Shown here one piece after another: positions 5,855 to 11,549 of a stretch of 11,549 nt of DNA. The notes below the pieces were generated by a model. That model was not told where the DNA came from, searched no databases, and was given only the letters and a program-made list of their open reading frames with translations. The position numbers were made by a program, and so were the translations under genes. Within the stretch, counting starts at the first letter, position 1, and each line of letters starts with the position of its first letter. The stretch is from CAYVDH01 sp964450355 (GTDB lineage Bacteria; Bacteroidota; Bacteroidia; NS11-12g; UBA955), in assembly GCA_964450355.1 (NCBI GenBank), contig CAYVDH010000110.1:1-11549 (forward strand), written 5' to 3'.

Positions 5855-7756
5855 ATGTTGAATTTTTTTAAACCATCTAATGAAAAAATATTCATTAGCA
5901 TTGCCTCATTTTGTGATGATGATTTAATTAATACCATCAACAATGTCATAGAAAATGCAGAAAATAAATCCAATCTTGTATTTTCACTTTACATTCAAGA
6001 TTCAAAAGAATACATTCAGAAATTTCCTTTTAAACCAAGTCCTCAGTTTCACATTCAATTTGTAGAATCTAAAGACAGTAAGGGTTGTTGTTGGGCAAGA
6101 ACAAAAATTCAAGAAAAGTACCATGGAGAAAAATACTATTTACAATTAGATGCTCATACTCGCCTAGTTCCAAACTGGGATACATTGTGTAAAAAATGGT
6201 TGAATACAACCGGTTCTAACAAGCCAATTTTAACCTCATACCTCATTGCATTTGATAAATCAAAATCAGAAACAAAAGAGTATTTAAATGATTTTATTCC
6301 CTATAAATTAAGTGTTCCATTGTTTTATGACAACGATAAAATGAGGATTGAGCCCAGTACCATTGATGATTTTACTTTTTATGACAAACCAGTATTGGCT
6401 CATTTTTTTTCAGCTCATTTTGTATTTACTTATGGGCAGTGGATCAAAGAAGTGCCTTATGATGAATTGCTTTATTTTGAAGGAGAAGAAGATACTTTAG
6501 GTGTCAGGTCATTTACTAATGGATGGGACATGTATCATCCTCACCGTGCTATTGGTTATCATTTTTATACCAGGGCTGGTGAAATTAAACACCACGATGT
6601 TGTAGATAATTGGCACCTTTCTCATGAACAATCTCTTGATAGAATGAGAAAAATTTTAAAAATGATTCACAACGATGAACATTTTGGTCAATACGATTTA
6701 GGAAATGTTAGATCGATAGAAAGTTATGAAACTCTCACTGGAATTCAGTTTAAGCTTAGAAAAATAAAAGGCAGCAAAAGAAATGAACTGGCTAGAAAGA
6801 AAATATGGCATTATTTAAATGGAAACATCAAAAGAGTAGAGGAGGGCAAATGGCATGAATACAAAGACAATCAAGTGTTTCATGAGTTTCTTGAAGTGGA
6901 ACACAACGAAGACTCTCTCTTGTTACAAGATAAATCAAGGGATATTTTTGTAAAAATAGAAAATAACAAAGCCTATTTCAAACAATTTGGTGAAGAAAAA
7001 TATGGTGATTGGGTTCAATTCAATACTGGGACTTGGAATGGCGATTTAAATGCGCAAGAAAATGAAAAACAAGTATTAGACAGATTAAACAACTCATGCA
7101 AAATAATAAACAGGGGAAAATTCAAAGCCATCATCAGTCTTAGAACTCCTAATACTGCGGAATGGGCTAACTATGCTGCTGTGAATCAAATACATTATGC
7201 TCAAAAATATAATTTTACCTACATTTTATATCAAGATTTAGTGGTAGTTCAAGACATACCCCATTGGAATAAAGTCAGGTTGTTAATGCATTGGTTGCCT
7301 AAGTTTGATTACATTGTATGGATTGATAGTGATGCCATATTCACTAATTTAGAAAAACAGTTTGAAGACTACATCAATTTATACCCCAACAAAAGTCTTT
7401 TTGTGTGCAACGATATTGGTGGTTGGCAACTCAATACTGGGGTCATGGTATTGAAAAATACCAATTGGATGCGCAATGTGTTAAATTTGTTGTGGCAAAT
7501 GGATCACATACCTCATAGTAAAGCTGCCGAGCAAAGTTCATTGATACAATTATTAGAAATGAACGACCCTGATTTTGTCAATTGGCATGTATTTGATCAA
7601 AAGGATTTCAATTGCCACCCAAAATCTCATTCTCAAGGTGATTTTATTCTTCACATGATGGGCTTATCGGGTGAAGAAAGATTAGAAACATTTAAACGTT
7701 GGAACAACAAATTAGGAATCAATGATAAAATCAAGGATTATCACTTATCTGCCTAA
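5855..7756 (+). CDS. Two-domain glycosyltransferase: GT60-like (polypeptide GlcNAc-transferase) fused to GT34-like (GMA12/MNN10)
   Basis: A 633-residue protein with no signal peptide or membrane helix. The N-terminal domain (about 10-290) fits the PF11397/GT60 family: IFISIASF (12-19), GCCWAR (77-82), YYLQLDAHTRL (94-104) carrying the acidic metal site, and a long block FEGEEDTLGVRSFTNGWDMYH (208-228). Known GT60 enzymes add GlcNAc to hydroxyproline of Skp1 in Dictyostelium or to Thr of trypanosome mucins. The middle (about 300-400) is a short unassigned, probably beta-rich domain (LLLQDKSRDIFVKI, GDWVQFNTGTW). The C-terminal domain (about 420-620) fits GT34: W-x-K (471-473), VWIDSDA (488-494) as the DXD motif, NTGVMVLKN (527-535), EQSSL (559-563) and a terminal HMMG (600-603). 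Inference: one domain starts the glycan on the Ser/Thr/Pro-rich neighbours and the other extends it. The gene follows the second mucin-like gene by 7 bp and overlaps the next gene by 35 bp. Sugar specificity cannot be read. Confidence 0.82.
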   Translation: MLNFFKPSNEKIFISIASFCDDDLINTINNVIENAENKSNLVFSLYIQDSKEYIQKFPFKPSPQFHIQFVESKDSKGCCWARTKIQEKYHGEKYYLQLDAHTRLVPNWDTLCKKWLNTTGSNKPILTSYLIAFDKSKSETKEYLNDFIPYKLSVPLFYDNDKMRIEPSTIDDFTFYDKPVLAHFFSAHFVFTYGQWIKEVPYDELLYFEGEEDTLGVRSFTNGWDMYHPHRAIGYHFYTRAGEIKHHDVVDNWHLSHEQSLDRMRKILKMIHNDEHFGQYDLGNVRSIESYETLTGIQFKLRKIKGSKRNELARKKIWHYLNGNIKRVEEGKWHEYKDNQVFHEFLEVEHNEDSLLLQDKSRDIFVKIENNKAYFKQFGEEKYGDWVQFNTGTWNGDLNAQENEKQVLDRLNNSCKIINRGKFKAIISLRTPNTAEWANYAAVNQIHYAQKYNFTYILYQDLVVVQDIPHWNKVRLLMHWLPKFDYIVWIDSDAIFTNLEKQFEDYINLYPNKSLFVCNDIGGWQLNTGVMVLKNTNWMRNVLNLLWQMDHIPHSKAAEQSSLIQLLEMNDPDFVNWHVFDQKDFNCHPKSHSQGDFILHMMGLSGEERLETFKRWNNKLGINDKIKDYHLSA

Positions 7757-8936
7757 TGATCAAGCCTTGTCATGGGGATTGGATTTGTTGTCTATTAACA
7801 GTCCAATGTGTTTGTTGATTCACTCCAGTTTAAAATCCATATTTAATGAATTGGAAATGAATCAAAACATTGAAATCTTTTACATCGAACATCTTGAACC
7901 CGTTTTTTTTAGTGACACACTTAAAATGATTTTACATGTTAAAAGCAATACTACTGTCCCCACAGAAAATTACATCTTTATTTCTGATGTTTACTTGTAT
8001 AAATATTTATCTTTTGAATTTATTTACAGCAATTATTTAATACAATACATTGAAAAAAATGAAATTTTCAATGTTGATTATTACCATTATTTGCCTCATG
8101 ATGCATTTTTTTACACCATTCATTCCTCATTGGTTTACAAGTTGCTCAAAGAGTTAAAAGGCAATGAAAAGAATTTGCATTTTCATTTTACTAACAACAC
8201 TCAACTGACTTACAAAACAGAAAAATTCACTAATTTTAATACAGAGATTGCTCAATTTATAGATACAAGAAAAATACATCTCATTGGCGATCATCATGTG
8301 TTTAACACATTTACTCCAAATCAATTAATAGGATGTAGAAGCGAGGTAGTATTTAAATACCTAAATGATGAAAAAGAAAAAACTGTACTTGTCTCTCATT
8401 TTTTGGGTGAAATAACCATGGTTAATTTTCTAAAAATGCATCATGATGTTTTGACATTAAATGAAAAACTGAAAGTAAATGAACGTGATATTTGTTGCTT
8501 TCATTTAGGAGAATTGGATGTTAGAAGTACCTTTTTAAGAGATGGTTTTTCATTTGATGAAGCCCTGAATTTAATTCCTTTGTTGATTTCAAAATACATT
8601 CATAAAATTAAATTGTTTGCAACTAACACCAATACTTTGCCAATAGTTTTAGGATTGCCTTCCCCTTTTGAAGATGGTATCTATCATTCAGATACTTACC
8701 CCTTCAATGGTACTATCTTTCAAAGGCTTGAATTGACAAAAGCAATGAATGAACACATGCTACATTTATCACTTGAAAATAACATTCATTTTTTTAATCC
8801 ATACCTAGTTTACAATAGTGACAATGGATTTATTTCACAACAATACAGCGATAAAACAGTGTACTTAAATCCAGAATTAAGCGAGCAAAATAGAGCGCAT
8901 TTACTTAGTTACATTCAGTCTATAATCAATCAATAA
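7722..8936 (+). CDS. Protein with degenerate SGNH-hydrolase-like C-terminal half
   Basis: A 404-residue protein without signal peptide. The N-terminal half (1-180) is not recognised. The C-terminal half recalls SGNH/GDSL hydrolases: IHLIGDHHVF (185-194) at the position of the first block (GDSH in relatives), FHLGELDVR (260-268) like the 'FxxGEIDxR' third block, PIVLGLPSPF (307-316), and DKTVYLNPELS (377-387) where the last block usually has D-x-x-H-L. If this alignment is right, the catalytic Ser is His and the catalytic His is Tyr, so the protein may be an inactive binding relative or use a different mechanism. Many SGNH proteins in glycan loci are O-acetyl transferases or esterases, which would suit a glycan-modifying operon (family knowledge). 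It overlaps the upstream fusion gene by 35 bp and its stop abuts the next ATG, so translation is probably coupled. Assignment is tentative. Confidence 0.5.
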   Translation: MIKSRIITYLPNDQALSWGLDLLSINSPMCLLIHSSLKSIFNELEMNQNIEIFYIEHLEPVFFSDTLKMILHVKSNTTVPTENYIFISDVYLYKYLSFEFIYSNYLIQYIEKNEIFNVDYYHYLPHDAFFYTIHSSLVYKLLKELKGNEKNLHFHFTNNTQLTYKTEKFTNFNTEIAQFIDTRKIHLIGDHHVFNTFTPNQLIGCRSEVVFKYLNDEKEKTVLVSHFLGEITMVNFLKMHHDVLTLNEKLKVNERDICCFHLGELDVRSTFLRDGFSFDEALNLIPLLISKYIHKIKLFATNTNTLPIVLGLPSPFEDGIYHSDTYPFNGTIFQRLELTKAMNEHMLHLSLENNIHFFNPYLVYNSDNGFISQQYSDKTVYLNPELSEQNRAHLLSYIQSIINQ

Positions 8937-11372
8937 ATGTTTAATTGGAAAAAAAACAACATAAAGGAAGTAACCATTATCACTTCTTTAATCAATTTAG
9001 GAAGAGAAAATTTAAATACTGATTTTAAACGTTCATATACTGATTATTTAAATCGATTTGCCGAATTGTTATCCATGCCTAACAACATGATAGTGTATGT
9101 AGATGAACTAGCTTATGATTTGGTGTTAAAACACAGAAATAAAGACAATACCAAGCTCATATTGATAACAAAGGAAACTTTGTTATCTTACTTTCCTTAT
9201 AAAAACAATTGCGATGAAATTAGAAAAAGCAGTGAGTGGTTAAATCAAACACCCTGGTTGATGAAAAGTCCTCAAGCGCAATTAGAATGGTACAATCCTA
9301 TGGTGTTCAGTAAACTTAAGATGTTGGCTGAATCAGCTAAAGACAATCCTTTTAATACATCTCATTTTTACTGGCTTGATGCTGGAATTGCTCAAACAGT
9401 TCATCCTGGATATTTTTATCACGATAAAGTTTTTTACAATCAAGACGCATTAAAAAATGAGTTCCAATTTGTGGCATTTCCTTATTTTAATCCCAACGAA
9501 ATTCATGGTTTTAAAACAGAAGGAATGAAAGAACTAATTAAAACCAATCAAGTGAACTATGTTGTTAGGGGTGGTTTTTTTGGAGGTGAAAAATCTAAGG
9601 TGATTCAAATGGAAAAATGGTATTCCGAGGAATTGAAAATAGCTTTTCAACTCGGACTAATGGGGACTGAAGAAAGCATTTTTACCATATTGTCTTATAA
9701 ATACCCCAATCATTGTACTACATATTTCATAGAATCCAACGGTTTGCTTAGTACCTATTTTGAAGCATTAAAAAACAATAAAATTAACGAATTGTCAAGC
9801 TTGCCTAACCCTGAGTTAGATACCAATTCAAATTCAATTTCGAAAGAAGACATAAATCATTGGCACCATCATGGTTATGTTCATTTTCAGAAAACATTAA
9901 ATACTCTATCCAAACTTATATCCAATAAAAGTGAATTAAATTACATTGATGTTGGATCTAGTACTGGCGCATTTTATCTAGCATTAAAAAATGATTTTTT
10001 AATCAATAAAAGTTTGTTAATTGAGCCTTCTACCAGGTTAAGTGATTACAGCAAACAAGTTGTTGGAGATGGCAATGTCAAACATTTAAACATGGCTTGT
10101 GGGTCTGAAAATACTTCGGCCTATTTGCATGAAACCATGGGTGAAAATGTAAATTTAGGGATATTCAGTGTCATAGATGAATCCAACTCTTGTGCTATTC
10201 CAGTTCAAATAAAAACATTATCGGATATCATTAATGAAAATGAATTTAACGATGTTAATTTAATCAAAATACATACACCAAGTTTACAAAAAGCTATCTT
10301 AGAGGGGTTGTTGAACTACATTCAAACGGCTGATAAATTACCTGTCATTGTTTTTGATTACGGCTACTATGAATCCAAAGATGTTTTACATCAATTGCTC
10401 AATCAATTTTATCACTCAGGTTATCAAGCCATTGATTTGTATAGCCATTGGGGTAATGATTTGTTTTTAATTCCACAACCAGATAAATTAAGCTACGGCA
10501 TCACATTAAATAGCCTTGAAAATTCTATTAAAATAGTACATAAACAACATTTAACAAGTACTTACATTGTGACATATAATTTTCCACAACAATTTAAAAT
10601 GCTGATGAATTCATTTGAACAAAGTGCTTCATACCTTTTAAATAAAACAAATTTAATTGTTTTAAACAATTCTGATGATGAAAATACAGACACGGATTAT
10701 AAGCAACTATTTAAAAAATACAATTTTGAAGAAATTAAATTAGGGAATTTGGGGATATGTGGAGGAAGGCAATACATCGCTGAGCATTTTGATAAAACCA
10801 ATGCAGAACAAATGTTTTTTTTCGAAGACGACATGTTGTTACATGAACCTCAGTTGAATGTATGTAAAAATGGTTTTCCTACTTGGCTTCCAGATTTGTT
10901 TGAAAAATCAATAGAAATATTGAATATGGAACAATTTGATTTTTTGAAATTGTGTTTTACGGAATTTTATGGAGATAATAAAACACAATGGGCATGGTAC
11001 AATGTGCCCCAACAATTCAGGGAAACACATTTTAAAGATCATCCATTTAGACAAATAAATGGAGAAGAAATGCAAGCGCCCCAAACAGTGTTTAATCACA
11101 TTAAAAATCACCAAGGTATAAGTTATATCAACGGTGAAATATTTTATTGTAATTGGCCTCATGTCATAGGTAAAAAAGGAAATAAAAAAATGTTCTTAGA
11201 TGTTAAATGGGATTACCCTTATGAACAAACTTGGATGTCCCATTTTTTTCAAATGACTGTTAAAGGAGAATTGAATCCTGGTTTGTTGCTAGCTAGCCCT
11301 ATTAATCACAACCGAGAGTTTCATTACCTTGCAGAAAGTAGAAAGGAAAACAACCCTAAAATCAAGTATTAA
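8937..11372 (+). CDS. Three-domain glycan enzyme: HtrL/YibB-like + FkbM methyltransferase-like + GT-A-like glycosyltransferase
   Basis: An 811-residue soluble protein. Residues about 10-285 match the HtrL/YibB family well: VTIITSLINLGREN (12-25), NNMIVYVDE (49-57), YNPMVFSKLKML (119-130), FYWLDAGIAQ (144-153), RGGFFGG (211-217), GTEES (243-247). Residues about 335-512 look like an FkbM methyltransferase: YIDVGSSTGAF (336-346) for S-adenosylmethionine, LLIEPS (360-365), VQIKTLSDII (423-432), then LIKIHTPSLQKAILEGL (442-458) where family members have IKIDVEG-x-E-x-x-V-L-x-G, so the usual Asp and the EG pair are replaced (HTPS). Residues about 538-811 resemble a GT-A glycosyltransferase: STYIVTYNFP (541-550), LIVLNNSDD (573-581), GNLGICGGR (603-611), FFFEDDML (627-634) as the acidic metal motif. 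It is the last operon gene, its ATG touching the previous stop. Likely role: adding and capping sugars on the same glycan (inference). Confidence 0.75.
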   Translation: MFNWKKNNIKEVTIITSLINLGRENLNTDFKRSYTDYLNRFAELLSMPNNMIVYVDELAYDLVLKHRNKDNTKLILITKETLLSYFPYKNNCDEIRKSSEWLNQTPWLMKSPQAQLEWYNPMVFSKLKMLAESAKDNPFNTSHFYWLDAGIAQTVHPGYFYHDKVFYNQDALKNEFQFVAFPYFNPNEIHGFKTEGMKELIKTNQVNYVVRGGFFGGEKSKVIQMEKWYSEELKIAFQLGLMGTEESIFTILSYKYPNHCTTYFIESNGLLSTYFEALKNNKINELSSLPNPELDTNSNSISKEDINHWHHHGYVHFQKTLNTLSKLISNKSELNYIDVGSSTGAFYLALKNDFLINKSLLIEPSTRLSDYSKQVVGDGNVKHLNMACGSENTSAYLHETMGENVNLGIFSVIDESNSCAIPVQIKTLSDIINENEFNDVNLIKIHTPSLQKAILEGLLNYIQTADKLPVIVFDYGYYESKDVLHQLLNQFYHSGYQAIDLYSHWGNDLFLIPQPDKLSYGITLNSLENSIKIVHKQHLTSTYIVTYNFPQQFKMLMNSFEQSASYLLNKTNLIVLNNSDDENTDTDYKQLFKKYNFEEIKLGNLGICGGRQYIAEHFDKTNAEQMFFFEDDMLLHEPQLNVCKNGFPTWLPDLFEKSIEILNMEQFDFLKLCFTEFYGDNKTQWAWYNVPQQFRETHFKDHPFRQINGEEMQAPQTVFNHIKNHQGISYINGEIFYCNWPHVIGKKGNKKMFLDVKWDYPYEQTWMSHFFQMTVKGELNPGLLLASPINHNREFHYLAESRKENNPKIKY

Positions 11373-11378
11373 GTTCAT

Positions 11379-11549
11379 TTATTCAAGGTACAAATCCATC
11401 ATTTCATTCTCTAAATCCATAACGGTATCTTGAATGAGGGCAATTTTCAGAGTTCTTTTTTTGCCTGAAGCGACATAAAATGTGATGTATTTTGTTTTGT
11501 CTTTGAAAGTAACTTGGTGTTTTATTTTAGCAATTTGACAATTGTGGTC
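11379..11549 (-). CDS. C-terminal end of an unidentified protein (runs off the right edge)
   Basis: A frame of 56 codons plus TAA is open from the window edge to 11379. The peptide is rich in Lys with alternating hydrophobic residues (for example KYITFYVASGKKRTLKIAL) and ends with an acidic helix-like MDLENEMMDLYLE. It is convergent with the operon, with six bases between the two stop codons, and no terminator hairpin is visible in that gap. Codon use and the clean open frame support a real gene, but too little is present to name a family. Confidence 0.55.
   Translation of the reverse strand, partial: DHNCQIAKIKHQVTFKDKTKYITFYVASGKKRTLKIALIQDTVMDLENEMMDLYLE

Noticed and set aside
10908..11162. 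Minus-strand open frame of 84 residues inside the last operon gene
   Set aside because: The sense strand here encodes a well-conserved-looking glycosyltransferase domain; the antisense peptide shows nothing recognisable.

Overview
The window is AT-rich, densely coding DNA from a member of the Bacteroidota, probably a Flavobacteriia/Sphingobacteriia/Chitinophagia-type organism. The evidence is two proteins ending in type IX secretion (T9SS) C-terminal sorting domains, one of which also has the Bacteroidota 'LPI-x-L-x-x-F' beta-sandwich before the sorting domain. Supporting signs are candidate promoters of the Bacteroidota TAnnTTTG (-7) type, A-rich leaders without clear Shine-Dalgarno sequences, and a WG-repeat protein. 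No rRNA, tRNA, CRISPR array, insertion sequence or integrase was seen.

Left part, minus strand (1-2843). Reading in the direction of transcription there is a lipoprotein of the archaemetzincin (M54) metalloprotease family, an exported WG-repeat protein, a Crp/Fnr-type regulator, and the beginning of a membrane protein. The membrane protein starts with TTG directly after the regulator's stop and runs off the left edge.

Central and right part, plus strand (2949-11372). Six genes are packed head to tail with gaps of 22, 21 and 7 bp, one 35-bp overlap and one direct stop/start abutment, so they are very likely one operon. In order they encode: (1) an HtrL/YibB-like putative glycosyltransferase; (2) and (3) two mucin-like Ser/Thr/Pro-rich proteins with near-identical N-termini and T9SS sorting domains; (4) a fusion of a GT60-like (polypeptide GlcNAc-transferase family) domain to a GT34-like (GMA12/MNN10) galactosyl/mannosyltransferase domain; (5) a protein with a degenerate SGNH-hydrolase-like C-terminal half; and (6) an 811-residue fusion of an HtrL/YibB-like domain, an FkbM-methyltransferase-like domain with an altered acidic motif, and a GT-A-like glycosyltransferase domain.

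Interpretation (inference): the operon looks like a self-contained system that makes two secreted mucin-like surface proteins and decorates them with glycans. The GT60 family includes enzymes that attach GlcNAc to Thr in trypanosome mucins, which fits Ser/Thr/Pro-rich neighbours. None of the glycosyltransferases has a visible signal peptide or membrane segment, so glycosylation would be cytoplasmic and come before export. The KRKF(I/L)K signal-peptide motif of both mucin-like proteins resembles a Tat signal, which would suit export of an already modified protein, but this is unproven.

The right edge (11379-11549, minus strand) holds the C-terminal end of another gene, convergent with the operon and six bases from its stop codon.
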